A stretch of 64,000 nucleotides of DNA. It comes from Solirubrobacter pauli. GTDB lineage: Bacteria > Actinomycetota > Thermoleophilia > Solirubrobacterales > Solirubrobacteraceae. Positions 36,704-46,026 of this stretch are shown in pieces. Below the pieces are notes generated by a model. It did no database searches, was not told where the DNA came from, and was given only the letters and a program-made list of their open reading frames with translations. Position 1 is the first letter of the stretch, and each line of letters begins with the position of its first letter. The DNA is taken from NCBI RefSeq assembly GCF_003633755.1, contig NZ_RBIL01000002.1, positions 1,550,001-1,614,000 of the forward strand, in the 5' to 3' direction. A program made the translations under genes and the position numbers.

Positions 36704-37944
36704 CGCCGTTGCAGCAGCGCGTGGAGCATGTGCAGCGCGACCGTGGTCGTGCGGTCGCGCACGTCGGTGCGGGAGCCCGGGAGGCGCACCGTGCGCTCCT
36801 CCACGCCCCACGGGGCGGCGACGCTCAGGCAGACCGTGCCGACCGGCTTCTCGGGCGTGCCGCCGCCCGGGCCGGCGATGCCGGTGATGCCGATGCCGAG
36901 GTCGGCGCCGAACCGGGCCCGCGCGCCCGCCGACAGCGCTGAGGCCACCTCGGGCGAGACGGCGCCGTGCGCGGCGATCAGCTCCGCGGGGACGTCGGCG
37001 AAGGTGGTCTTGGCCTCGTTGGAGTAGACGACGACGCCGCCGAGCACGTAGGCCGAGGAGCCGGCGAGGTCGGTCAGCCGGCCGGCCATCAGCCCGCCCG
37101 TGCAGGATTCGGCGGTGGCGATCGTCAGGCCGGACAACAGCCCGGCGATCACCTCATCGATCGTGGCGCCGTCGTCGGAGAAGAGCACCTCGCCGTGCCG
37201 GGCACGCAGCTCCTCCTCGAACGCCGCGTACGCCCCAGCGGCCGGCTCGTCGTAGACGGAAGCCACCTCCAGCTCACCACGCCGCAGGCAGGTCGTGATC
37301 TCGAACGGCAGCGCGTCCGCGTCCAGCTCGCGCAGGGTCGCCGCGATCTGCGGCTCCGACAGCGGGAAGAAGCGCAGGATCCGCTGCTCGAGCGACCCCG
37401 CGGACGCGAGCAGCGCGCGCAGCGGCTCGGTCTCCACGGCGTCGCCCCACATCGCCTGCAGCTCACGCGGCGGCCCCGGCAGCACGGCCACCAGCGGCGA
37501 CGCGCCGATCAGGAACCCGGGCGCGGTGCCGCGCGGCTCGAGCACGACGGCGCCGACCGGCACGTGCGCCTGCTTGCGCGCACCCGCCCGCATCGGGGCC
37601 TCCTCGCCGCCGATCCGCTTGCGCAGGCCGTTCACGATCGCCCAGATGCGCTCCTCGAGCGCCGGGTCGAGCTCCATGTGCGTGCCCGCCCAGGAGGCCA
37701 CGACCTCGGCCGTCAGGTCATCCGCGGTCGGCCCGAGACCGCCGCTCGTCAGCACGAGGTCGACGTCCGAGAAGAAGTCCAGCGCGCGGCGAAGGTCCTC
37801 GGGCCGGTCGCCGACGACCACGATCTCGCGCAGCGAGACGCCCGCCTCGCGCAGCTGCTCGGACAGCCATGGCCCGTTCGCGTCCCGGATCAGCCCGGAG
37901 AGGACCTCCGTGCCGGTGACGATGATCCCCGCTCGGACGGTCAA
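36700..37944 (-). CDS. cinA: CinA family nicotinamide-nucleotide amidohydrolase
   Basis: A 414-residue two-domain protein. The N-terminal MoCF/COG1058 domain (about 5-170) has TGTEVLSG and TSGGLGPTADD. The C-terminal NMN deamidase domain (about 255-410) has TAESCTGG, YSNEAK and GIAGPGGGTPEKPVG. It recycles NMN to nicotinic acid mononucleotide and is historically linked to competence. Overlaps the rodZ-like gene by 4 bp and thpR by 4 bp. Confidence 0.94.
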   Translation of the reverse strand: MTVRAGIIVTGTEVLSGLIRDANGPWLSEQLREAGVSLREIVVVGDRPEDLRRALDFFSDVDLVLTSGGLGPTADDLTAEVVASWAGTHMELDPALEERIWAIVNGLRKRIGGEEAPMRAGARKQAHVPVGAVVLEPRGTAPGFLIGASPLVAVLPGPPRELQAMWGDAVETEPLRALLASAGSLEQRILRFFPLSEPQIAATLRELDADALPFEITTCLRRGELEVASVYDEPAAGAYAAFEEELRARHGEVLFSDDGATIDEVIAGLLSGLTIATAESCTGGLMAGRLTDLAGSSAYVLGGVVVYSNEAKTTFADVPAELIAAHGAVSPEVASALSAGARARFGADLGIGITGIAGPGGGTPEKPVGTVCLSVAAPWGVEERTVRLPGSRTDVRDRTTTVALHMLHALLQRR

Positions 37945-38732
37945 GACGCGCAGAGCCCCGTGCGGACCGACTCCTTGAGCCGCTTGGGCTTCTTGCCCGG
38001 CCGCAGCTCATAGCCGATCGGCTGGCCGATGTTGGCCGCGGAGTAGCGCTTGCCGCCGTAGGTCATGCGGACCGAGCTGTTGCCCAGGTTGACCCGGAAG
38101 TACCGGGACCGGAACGTCTTGGTGCTCGCGCCCTTCTCGATGTACTCGCCATCGACCACCGCTTTCCCCGTCGCGTCGACCAGGCACACATAGACGCGCT
38201 CCGACGCGGTGATCTTCACGGACACGCGGGTCGGCGCCGCCTTCTTCTTCGACTTCTTCTTCGAGCCCGACGACGTCGACGCGGGCGTCGCGGTCGCCGT
38301 GGCGGTCGGCGTCGGCGTGCTCGTCAGGTTGCGCTCGGGATCGTTCTCATCCCCCAGCGCGCCCAGGAGGTACAGCGCACCCAGCACGATCACGATCCCG
38401 AGCCCGACGACGATGAACGGCCCGATCGACCGCCGCGGCCGCTGGCGCTGACGGCCGCCGCGCTCCCGCCGGAACGGCGTGAGATCCTGCGTCGTCGGCC
38501 GCTCGAAGCGCTGCCGGTACTCCTCCACGAGCAGGCGTGGGTCAAGTTCCAGGTACTCCGCGTACGTGCGCAGGAACGTCTTGACGAAGGTGGGCCCGGG
38601 CAGCAGGTCCCACTCCTCGTTCTCGAGGGCGCGCAGGTACTTGGCACGGATCTTCGTCGCCGCCTCGACCTCGGTCATGTCGATGCGGCGGCGCATCCGT
38701 GTCTCGCGAAGCGTCTCACCGATCTCCGGCAT
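37941..38732 (-). CDS. RodZ-like helix-turn-helix membrane protein
   Basis: A 263-residue protein with an N-terminal HTH_25 domain (about 1-70: GETLRETRMRRRIDMTEVE, KYLRALENEEWDLLP), basic juxtamembrane region, one TM helix (about 103-123), Thr/Pro linker with a Lys-rich patch, and an extracytoplasmic beta domain (about 165-250). This is the RodZ architecture, associated with MreB and cell shape in rods. Position between ftsK and cinA is typical for actinobacterial homologs. No mreB is in the window. Confidence 0.85.
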   Translation of the reverse strand: MPEIGETLRETRMRRRIDMTEVEAATKIRAKYLRALENEEWDLLPGPTFVKTFLRTYAEYLELDPRLLVEEYRQRFERPTTQDLTPFRRERGGRQRQRPRRSIGPFIVVGLGIVIVLGALYLLGALGDENDPERNLTSTPTPTATATATPASTSSGSKKKSKKKAAPTRVSVKITASERVYVCLVDATGKAVVDGEYIEKGASTKTFRSRYFRVNLGNSSVRMTYGGKRYSAANIGQPIGYELRPGKKPKRLKESVRTGLCAS

Positions 38733-38757
38733 CAGCTTCTACGAGGCTACAAACGCC

Positions 38758-41271
38758 CTACTCGGGCGAGACATCGTCGTCAGGCACCTTCGCCGGCGAT
38801 TTCGACAGCGATTCGAGCACCCGCGGGACATCCGCCTCCGTCACGAGCACCTGACGTGGCTTGGAACCTTCGTATCCGGAGATCACGCCGCGGCGCTCGA
38901 GCATGTCGATGAGCCTCCCAGCTCGGGTGTAGCCGAGCCGCAAGCGACGTTGCAGCATCGAGGTCGAAGCGGTCTGCATCTCGGCGACGAGGCGGATCGC
39001 GTCCTCGAGCAGCGGGTCCTCGTCCGGATCGAACTCGTCGGGCGCTCCCTCCGCCTCCGCGGTGGACTCCTCCTCGACCTCCTCGAGCAGGTCCTCGCGC
39101 AGCTCCGGCTCGCCCTGGTCGCGCCACGCGCCCGTGATCGCCTCGATCTGCGGCTCGTCGATGTACGCGCCCTGGATCCGCTGCAGCCGCGAGGAGCCGA
39201 CCGGCGAGAAGAGCATGTCGCCCATGCCGAGCAGCGCCTCGGCGCCGTTCTGGTCGAGGATCACGCGGGAGTCCGTCTGCGAGGACACCGCGAACGCGAT
39301 CCGCGACGGCACGTTGGCCTTGATCATGCCGGTGATGACGTCCACGCGCGGCGACTGCGTGGCCAGCACCAGGTGGATGCCGACCGCGCGCGCCTTCTGG
39401 GCGATGCGGATGATCGAGTCCTCGACGTCGGCCGGCGCGACCATCATCAGGTCCGCGAGCTCGTCGATCACGCACAGGATGTACGGCAGCGGCGGCTGGT
39501 CCCGCGTGGCGCGGACCTTGTTGAGGTCCTTCAGCGTGCGGGTCCGTGCCAGCGCCATCGCGCCGTAGCGCTGCTCCATCTCGCGCACGAGGTTCTGCAG
39601 GGCGGTCGCGGCCTGGCGCGGTGAGGTGATCACCGGCGTCAGCAGGTGCGGGATCGAGTCGTAGTGCGTGAGCTCGACCTGCTTGGGGTCCACCAGCACC
39701 ATCCGCACCTCGTGCGGGGTCGCGCGCAGCAGGATCGACGAGAGCATCGCGTTCACGCACGCGGACTTGCCCGCGCCGGTGGTGCCGGCGACGAGCAGGT
39801 GCGGCATCTTGGCCAGGTCGGCGCCGATCGCACGGCCCGCGACGTCCTTGCCGAGCCACACCGTGAGCGGCGACCAGTCCTCGGGCGGCTGCCCGTAGAT
39901 GTCGCCGAGGTGCACGATCCGGCGGCGCGCGTTCGGCACCTCGATGCCGACCGCCTGCTTGCCCGGGATCGGCGCCAGGATGCGGATGTCGGCCGCGGCG
40001 AGCGCGTACGCGAGGTCGTCCTTGAGCTGGGCGACCTTGCCGACCTTGATGCCCGGCGCGAGCCGCAGCTCGTAGCGGGTGATGTGCGGGCCGGCCACCA
40101 TGCCGATGACCTTGGCCTCGATCTTGAAGTGCTGGAGCGCCTCGATCAGCTGCGCGGCGACCTTCTCCTGGCCGGCCGTGTCCGGGCGCGACGCGTCCTC
40201 GGACGAGCGCTCGAGCGCGTTCGCGTCCGGCAGCTCCCAGACGAAGTCGGGCGAGTCGGTGACCTCGGAGCGGTAGCGGCCCTGCGGCGTGAGCTGCTCC
40301 GGGTCGACCGGCTTGGCGGGGCCGCGCGTGACGCCCGGCTCGTCCTGGTCCTCGGCGAGGCGCTCGAGCTCGGGCACCTCCTCGATCTCCGGCTCCGGCT
40401 CGTCGTCCTCGGGCTCCGGCTCGAACTCCATGACCGGCTCGGGCTCGGGTTCCTCGTCGGGCTCGATCAGGAGGCGCTCGGGCTCCGGCGCCGGCTCATC
40501 CTCGGGCGGCGTGTCCCAGAGCGACGAGAACTCCGGCGGCTCGTTGATCTCCGGCGTCGCCGGCGCCTTCGTGGACACCTTCACACGCGTGGAGCGCTCC
40601 AGCGTCGCCAGGTCGTCGCGGACCCGCGGGCGCGGACGCGGCCGCGGCGCGTTCTTGGCCGCCGTGCGCAGCTCACGCGTGGTCGACGACACCGAGTCGG
40701 TCGTGAACTTGACGACGCTCGCCACCGACGCGCCGGTCAGCAGCAGCACGCCCGCGATGAACAGGAACACCGCGACGATGTGCGCGCCGACCGCGCCGAA
40801 CAGGGTCTCGAGCCCCCAGTCGAGGGTCTCCCCCACCATGCCGCCGCGCGTCTTGACCCACGCCGCGTCCCACCAGTCCGGACGCGCGCCCTCCGGCCCG
40901 AGGCCGAGCGTGCCCGCCGACAGCGCCAGCGTGACGGCCAGGAACAGGCAGATCGCGCCCGACCGGAACGGTCGGACGGCGGGCAGGACGGGGCGCAGCA
41001 TCACGATCGCGCCCGCGGCGACGAGCGCCATCGGCACGAGGTAGTGCCCCGCGCCGAGCAGCCATTTGAGGGCTTCCACCGCCTGCGAGCCCACGCGTCC
41101 GCCCTCCCAGCCGGCGTACACGAGGAACCCGAAGAACAGGCCCAGGCCGACGAGGCCGAGGCCGATCAGGTCGAGCTGGCGCTGCTCCAGCGCGGGCAGT
41201 CCGAGTCCCGGCGCCGAGCGGCGCGCACGGGCAGCGGGCTTCTTCTTGGGCTTCTTCTTGGCGGCAGGCAT
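38758..41271 (-). CDS. ftsK: DNA translocase FtsK/SpoIIIE
   Basis: An 837-residue translocase that clears chromosomal DNA from the division septum. It starts with a Lys-rich N-terminus and four membrane helices (about 35-230), followed by an acidic Pro/Glu-rich linker (about 270-350). The motor domain has Walker A GTTGAGKSACVN (about 510) and Walker B VIDELADLM, and the C-terminal gamma winged helix recognises DNA (TSMLQRRLRLGYTRAGRLID). The ATG at 41271 (MPAAKKK) is preferred to an upstream GTG because the former is preceded by AAGGGG. In many actinobacteria rnj directly precedes ftsK; here ~17 kb separates them. Confidence 0.95.
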   Translation of the reverse strand: MPAAKKKPKKKPAARARRSAPGLGLPALEQRQLDLIGLGLVGLGLFFGFLVYAGWEGGRVGSQAVEALKWLLGAGHYLVPMALVAAGAIVMLRPVLPAVRPFRSGAICLFLAVTLALSAGTLGLGPEGARPDWWDAAWVKTRGGMVGETLDWGLETLFGAVGAHIVAVFLFIAGVLLLTGASVASVVKFTTDSVSSTTRELRTAAKNAPRPRPRPRVRDDLATLERSTRVKVSTKAPATPEINEPPEFSSLWDTPPEDEPAPEPERLLIEPDEEPEPEPVMEFEPEPEDDEPEPEIEEVPELERLAEDQDEPGVTRGPAKPVDPEQLTPQGRYRSEVTDSPDFVWELPDANALERSSEDASRPDTAGQEKVAAQLIEALQHFKIEAKVIGMVAGPHITRYELRLAPGIKVGKVAQLKDDLAYALAAADIRILAPIPGKQAVGIEVPNARRRIVHLGDIYGQPPEDWSPLTVWLGKDVAGRAIGADLAKMPHLLVAGTTGAGKSACVNAMLSSILLRATPHEVRMVLVDPKQVELTHYDSIPHLLTPVITSPRQAATALQNLVREMEQRYGAMALARTRTLKDLNKVRATRDQPPLPYILCVIDELADLMMVAPADVEDSIIRIAQKARAVGIHLVLATQSPRVDVITGMIKANVPSRIAFAVSSQTDSRVILDQNGAEALLGMGDMLFSPVGSSRLQRIQGAYIDEPQIEAITGAWRDQGEPELREDLLEEVEEESTAEAEGAPDEFDPDEDPLLEDAIRLVAEMQTASTSMLQRRLRLGYTRAGRLIDMLERRGVISGYEGSKPRQVLVTEADVPRVLESLSKSPAKVPDDDVSPE

Positions 41272-41375
41272 CTGGCCCCGGCCCCTTCGACACAACCTCC
41301 CCGACCCCTGCCAACCCTCATGAGCAGGTAAAAGGTTGGAGCGTTTCCGCCGCCTCCCGCGTACCATCTTTAGGA

Positions 41376-42065
41376 ATGGATGCCGCCAGCCGTCCCGTGC
41401 GCGTGCTCGTCGTCGAAGACGACGAGGAGATCGCCCAGGTTCTCCAGCGCTCGCTGCGCCTGGAGGGCTACGAGGTCAAGCTCGCCGCCGACGGCGTGCG
41501 CGGCCTCGACGAGGCTCACGCCTTCCTGCCGGACATCATCGTTCTGGACCTCGGCCTTCCGCGCCTCGACGGCATCGACGTCGCCAAGCGGCTGCGCGAG
41601 GACGGGGACGAGACGCCGATCCTCATGCTCACCGCGCGTGACGCCCTGGAGTCGCGCGTCGAGGGCCTGGACGTCGGCGCCGACGACTACCTGGTCAAGC
41701 CGTTCGAGCGCCAGGAGCTGCTGGCCCGCCTGCGCGCGCTGCTGCGCCGGCGCCCCCCGCGCGGCATGGCCCCGCTGCGCGTGGGTGACCTCACGCTCAA
41801 CCCGGACACGCACGAGGTCGCGCGCGGCGACCGGCAGATCGACCTGACCCAGCGCGAGTTCGAGCTGCTCGAGTACCTGATGCGCAACGAGCGCCTCGTG
41901 ATCAGCCGTCAGAAGCTGCTCGACGAGGTCTGGGGCTACGACCCGTTCTCGATCACGAACACCATCGAGGTGTTCGTGTCCAACCTCAGAAGGAAGCTCG
42001 AAGCCGGTGGCGAGCCCCGTCTCCTCCACACGGTCCGCGGCGCGGGCTACGTACTCCGCGTATAA
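41376..42065 (+). CDS. OmpR/PhoB-family response regulator
   Basis: A 229-residue regulator: receiver domain (acidic pair VVEDDEE, phospho-acceptor Asp58 in VLDLGLP, Lys in LVKPF) and winged-helix DNA-binding domain (LTQREFELLEYLM, then NTIEVFVSNLRRKLE). It overlaps its kinase partner by about 59 bp. Divergent from ftsK across 104 bp. Target genes unknown. Confidence 0.93.
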   Translation: MDAASRPVRVLVVEDDEEIAQVLQRSLRLEGYEVKLAADGVRGLDEAHAFLPDIIVLDLGLPRLDGIDVAKRLREDGDETPILMLTARDALESRVEGLDVGADDYLVKPFERQELLARLRALLRRRPPRGMAPLRVGDLTLNPDTHEVARGDRQIDLTQREFELLEYLMRNERLVISRQKLLDEVWGYDPFSITNTIEVFVSNLRRKLEAGGEPRLLHTVRGAGYVLRV

Positions 42066-43446
42066 GCGTCAACCGATCCGCTGGCGCCTCGCCGGCGGAT
42101 CCGCTGCGCTCACGCTGATCATCCTGCTCGGCTTCGCCGTGATCGTCGGCACGCTCACGACGCGCGCGATCCAGGCCGACTTCAACCGCCAGGTGTCCTC
42201 GGCGGCCGACCGCCTGCAGCAGCGGCTCGAGTACACGCCCGTCGGCCGGGACGACAACGGCAACCCGCAGTTCCGCAGCAACACGGACCTGGACGCCTAC
42301 ACGTCCGGCAGCAACGCGGTGGTCCGCGTCGTCTACACGAACGGGGCGCGCTTCGACGGGTCCTCCAACGCGCCGAGCTTCGGCGAGCCCGCGGTCGGCG
42401 GGCGCGAGATCGACGGCTGGCGCGTCGAGACGCGCGAGCTGCGCCTGTTCCCGGGTGACTCGGCGGTGTACCTGTTCGTCTACGTGCAGTACGCGCGCCG
42501 CCTGTCCGACGTGCAGGCCACGGCCAACCGCGTGAAGGTCTTCCTCGGCCTCGGCGTGCTCGGAGGCACCGGGCTCGCGCTGCTGGCCGGCCTGGCCACG
42601 GCCCGGCGCGCGATGGAGCCGATCGCGGAGCTCACCGCCGCGGCGCGCGAGGTCGAGCGCACGCGCGACGCCTCGCTGACGATCCCCCGTCCGGAAGCCG
42701 AAGACGAGGTCGCCGAGCTGGCGACGACGCTCGAGAGCATGCTGCACGCGCTCGACGAGGCCCGTGCGGAGACCGAGCACTCGCTCGCACGCCAGCGGGA
42801 GTTCGTCGCCGACGCCTCGCACGAGCTGCGCACGCCGCTGACGTCCGTGCTGGCCAACCTGGAGCTGCTGGAAGAGACGCTGACCGGCGAGCACAAGGAG
42901 GCGGCGGCGTCGGCGTTGCGCTCGAGCAAGCGGATGCGCCGGCTGGTGGCCGACCTGCTGCTGCTCGCGCGCCAGGACGCCGGGCGCACGCCGATCCAGC
43001 ACCGGCCCGTGGATCTGTCGGAGGTCGTGGCCGCCGCCGCGTCGGAGCTGGAGCCGGTCGCCGGCGACCACGACATCTCGATCACCGCCGCGCCCGGGGC
43101 CGAGGTCGAGGGCGTGCAGGACGAGCTGCACCGCCTCGTCCTGAACCTGATGGAGAACGCCCTGCGCCACACCGATCCGGGCACCGCGGTCGAGGCGTCG
43201 GTGGAGCGCCAGAACGGCCACGTGGTGCTGGCGGTCGAGGACGACGGACCGGGCATCGCGCCCGAGCTGCGCGAGAAGGTGTTCGAGCGGTTCTTCCGCG
43301 CCCACGGCGATCGCAGCGGCTCGTCCGGGCTCGGTCTAGCGATCGTCAAGGCGGTCGCCGAGAGCCACGACGGCAGCGTGTCGCTGGAACCCCCGCTCGA
43401 CGGGCGCGGCGCCCGCTTCGTAGTGCGGTTCCCAGCCCTCCCCTGA
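42007..43446 (+). CDS. HAMP sensor histidine kinase
   Basis: A 479-residue classic kinase: TM1 (about 32-55), extracytoplasmic sensor (about 60-170), TM2 (about 178-200), HAMP (about 200-255), HisKA with [12 protein letters not shown] (His near 276) and HATPase with LMENALRHT and SSGLGLAIVKAV. The GTG at 42007 lies inside the response regulator gene; there is no suitable later start before TM1, so the long overlap seems real. Pairs with the preceding regulator. Confidence 0.92.
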   Translation: MASPVSSTRSAARATYSAYKRQPIRWRLAGGSAALTLIILLGFAVIVGTLTTRAIQADFNRQVSSAADRLQQRLEYTPVGRDDNGNPQFRSNTDLDAYTSGSNAVVRVVYTNGARFDGSSNAPSFGEPAVGGREIDGWRVETRELRLFPGDSAVYLFVYVQYARRLSDVQATANRVKVFLGLGVLGGTGLALLAGLATARRAMEPIAELTAAAREVERTRDASLTIPRPEAEDEVAELATTLESMLHALDEARAETEHSLARQREFVADASHELRTPLTSVLANLELLEETLTGEHKEAAASALRSSKRMRRLVADLLLLARQDAGRTPIQHRPVDLSEVVAAAASELEPVAGDHDISITAAPGAEVEGVQDELHRLVLNLMENALRHTDPGTAVEASVERQNGHVVLAVEDDGPGIAPELREKVFERFFRAHGDRSGSSGLGLAIVKAVAESHDGSVSLEPPLDGRGARFVVRFPALP

Positions 43447-43499
43447 ACGGTCGGCAGCCCTCTCAAGCCGCGGCCCGTTTGGCCGATGCACAGAGGGAC

Positions 43500-43943
43500 A
43501 TGTCTGACACCTCATCTCAGCAGCTCGTCGTCTTCAGCCTCGGGTCCGAGGAGTACGCGCTCCCGATCGGCTCAGTCCACGAGATCATCCGCTTTTCTGA
43601 GCCCCGCTCGGTGGCTTCCGACGTGCCGTGGATCCGCGGCGTCATCGGCCTGCGCGGCAAGATCATCCCGATCTACGACCTGGCCTCGCGCATCGGCATC
43701 GACGCCGGCGACGCCGAGTTCGGCAAGATCGTGATCGTCGAGACGGGCACCGGCCAGGCCGGCGTCGTCGTCGGCGACGTCGAGGAGGTCCTCACCGTCA
43801 CGGCCGAGCAGCTCGAGGCCGTGCCGTCCGCCGACCTGCAGACGATCGAGTCGATCGCCAAGATCGGCGACCGCCTGGTCATCCTGCTCAACCCGGAGGG
43901 CCTCTTCGCCGGTTCCGGCGTTGACGAGCTCGCTGCCGCGTAG
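43500..43943 (+). CDS. cheW: Chemotaxis adaptor CheW
   Basis: A 147-residue CheW domain (LVVFSLGSEEYALPI, then IRGVIGLRGKIIPIYDL) that links chemoreceptors to CheA. The ATG at 43500 follows AGAGGGA and is preferred to an in-frame TTG 21 bp upstream. First gene of a nine-gene chemotaxis/flagellar-switch operon. Confidence 0.93.
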   Translation: MSDTSSQQLVVFSLGSEEYALPIGSVHEIIRFSEPRSVASDVPWIRGVIGLRGKIIPIYDLASRIGIDAGDAEFGKIVIVETGTGQAGVVVGDVEEVLTVTAEQLEAVPSADLQTIESIAKIGDRLVILLNPEGLFAGSGVDELAAA

Positions 43944-43954
43944 TCCCTAGTCCG

Positions 43955-45052
43955 GTGGCCAGCCTCCCCAACACGAGTGCGCGTCCGCGAGTCGTCGTCG
44001 CCGACGACTCGCGCCTGATGCGCCGCATCCTCTCCGACGCGCTCTCTCGCCAGGGATTCGACGTGGTCGCCGGTGCGGCCAACGGCGATGAGGCGCTGGC
44101 CGCCTGCAACGAGCACCGGCCCGACGCGATGACCCTCGACCTGCACATGCCCGGCCTCGACGGCCTGGGCGTGCTGCGCGCGCTGAAGGCCGGCAAGGCC
44201 ACAAGCGTCCCGGTCATCGTCGTCTCCGCGTTCTCCCCCGCCCACGGCGCCCGCGCGGTCGACGCGCTGGCCGAGGGCGCGTTCGACCTCGTCGCCAAGC
44301 CCGCGATGGGCGAGTCGATGGACGAGTTCACCAAGGAGCTCGCCCGCAAGGTCAACGACGCGGCCGACAGCGGCAAGGCCCGTGCCCGCCGGCGGCTGAC
44401 GCCGCCGACGAAGCCCGCCAAGGTGACGCCGCTCGTCAACAAGCCCGCCACGCCCCGCGCGGCGGCGGCACGCCCGGCTCGCACCGGCGGCAAGAAGTTC
44501 GTGATGATCGCGTCCTCGACGGGCGGCCCGAAGGCCCTCGGCGAGCTGATCCCGAAGCTGCCGTCTCCGCTGGGCTCCGGCTCGGTCATCGTCCAGCACA
44601 TGCCGCCCGGCTTCACCGCCTCGCTGGCGACCCGCCTGGACGGCACCTCGCGCCTGAGCGTGGTCGAGGCCAAGGCCGGTGACGCGGTCGACCCCAAGCG
44701 CCTCCTGCTGGCCCCCGGCGGCGCGCACCTGCGCATGGAGAACGACGGGCGCGTGCGCCTGTCCGACGACGCCCCGATGGGTGGCCTGCGCCCGCGTGCG
44801 GACCTCACGATCGAGGACGTCGCGAAGATCTACGGCTCCAACCTGCTGCTGGTCGTCCTGACCGGCATGGGCAAGGACGGCCTGGAAGGCGCGAAGGCGG
44901 TCAAGAAGGCCGGCGGTCGCATCCTGGTCGAGGCCGAGTCCACCTGCGTCGTCTACGGCATGCCGCGCGCGGTGGCCGAGGCCGGTCTCGCCGACGAGAT
45001 CCTGCCGCTCAACGAACTGCCCGCCGCTATTGCCCGGGAGGCCGGCGCATGA
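43955..45052 (+). CDS. cheB: Chemotaxis protein-glutamate methylesterase CheB
   Basis: A 365-residue CheB: receiver domain (VADDSRLMRR, phospho-Asp in LDLHMPGLDG, Lys in VAKPAMG), a Lys/Pro/Ala linker (about 140-180), and methylesterase domain with the triad in ASSTGGP (Ser), QHMPPGF (His) and GMGKDG (Asp). It removes methyl groups from receptors and deamidates some receptor glutamines. The GTG start is 11 bp after cheW. Confidence 0.93.
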   Translation: MASLPNTSARPRVVVADDSRLMRRILSDALSRQGFDVVAGAANGDEALAACNEHRPDAMTLDLHMPGLDGLGVLRALKAGKATSVPVIVVSAFSPAHGARAVDALAEGAFDLVAKPAMGESMDEFTKELARKVNDAADSGKARARRRLTPPTKPAKVTPLVNKPATPRAAAARPARTGGKKFVMIASSTGGPKALGELIPKLPSPLGSGSVIVQHMPPGFTASLATRLDGTSRLSVVEAKAGDAVDPKRLLLAPGGAHLRMENDGRVRLSDDAPMGGLRPRADLTIEDVAKIYGSNLLLVVLTGMGKDGLEGAKAVKKAGGRILVEAESTCVVYGMPRAVAEAGLADEILPLNELPAAIAREAGA

Positions 45053-46026
45053 CCCCTCCGCCCCGCACGCCCCGCACCCCGCTGACGCCGCGCACGCCCA
45101 CGGCGCCGCGCACGCCGCTGGCCACGCGCACGCCGATCACGCCCAAGGGCGTCGAGCGCCCCGCGCGCACGCCGCTCGCGCCGCGTCCGGCCGTCACGCG
45201 CCCCGCGGCGGCCGCCCCCGCGCGCCCGTCGGTCGGCACCGCGAGCCTCAAGAGCGACGACTTCACCGCGCTCTGCGAGCTCGTCCGCTCCCTCTGCGGC
45301 GTGGACCTGCTCCAGTACAAGCGCAACCAGATGGAGCGCCGCGTCCGCACGTGGACCGAGCGCCGCGGCACGCCGGACCTGACCGAGTACGGCAAGATCC
45401 TGCGCAAGGACTCCGAGGAGCTCGACGCCTTCCTGGACCGCGTGACGATCAACGTCTCGCACCTGTGGCGCCACGAGGACCAGTTCGAGGTCCTGCGCAA
45501 CAAGATCCTCCCGGAGCTCGCCGAGCGCAAGCGCCTGAAGATCTGGAGCGCCGGCTCGTCGTACGGCGCCGAGGCGTACACCATCGCCGCGGTCTGCCGT
45601 GAGACGATCCCGAACATCCCCGTGGAGATCGTCGGCACCGACCTCGACAAGCGCATGGTCGCCCGCGCCCGGGAGGGCTACTTCACGCCCGAGGACGCGC
45701 GCACCTCGCCGAAGGCGATGCTGCAGAAGCACTTCACGCCGCGCACCGACGGTGGCTGGCAGGCCAAGCCCGAGCTCAAGCGCATGGTCCGCTTCGAAAG
45801 TGGGGACCTTCTGCGTATGGCGGTCCCGTCCGCACGGTACGACGTGGTCTTCTGCCGCAACACCGTGATCTACTTCACCGAAGAGGTCCGGGATGCGCTG
45901 CACGAGCGACTCGTGAAGGCGATGTCCCCCGGCGGCTACCTGGTCGTCGGAACGTCGGAGCGCGTCTCCGACCCAAAGGCCCTCGGCCTCACTTCCCCCT
46001 ACCACTTCATCTACCAGAAGAGCTGA
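45049..46026 (+). CDS. cheR: Chemotaxis protein methyltransferase CheR
   Basis: A 325-residue CheR: helical N-terminal domain (about 70-150, with NVSHLWRHEDQF) and SAM-dependent methyltransferase domain (WSAGSSYGAEAYTIA, GTDLDKRMVARA, FCRNTVIYF). The SAM loop has Ser for the usual Cys and GAE for GEE. The first ~65 residues are a Thr/Pro/Arg-rich stretch built on repeats of R-T-P, unusual for CheR and perhaps an unstructured tether. Overlaps cheB by 4 bp. Confidence 0.9.
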   Translation: MTPPPRTPRTPLTPRTPTAPRTPLATRTPITPKGVERPARTPLAPRPAVTRPAAAAPARPSVGTASLKSDDFTALCELVRSLCGVDLLQYKRNQMERRVRTWTERRGTPDLTEYGKILRKDSEELDAFLDRVTINVSHLWRHEDQFEVLRNKILPELAERKRLKIWSAGSSYGAEAYTIAAVCRETIPNIPVEIVGTDLDKRMVARAREGYFTPEDARTSPKAMLQKHFTPRTDGGWQAKPELKRMVRFESGDLLRMAVPSARYDVVFCRNTVIYFTEEVRDALHERLVKAMSPGGYLVVGTSERVSDPKALGLTSPYHFIYQKS

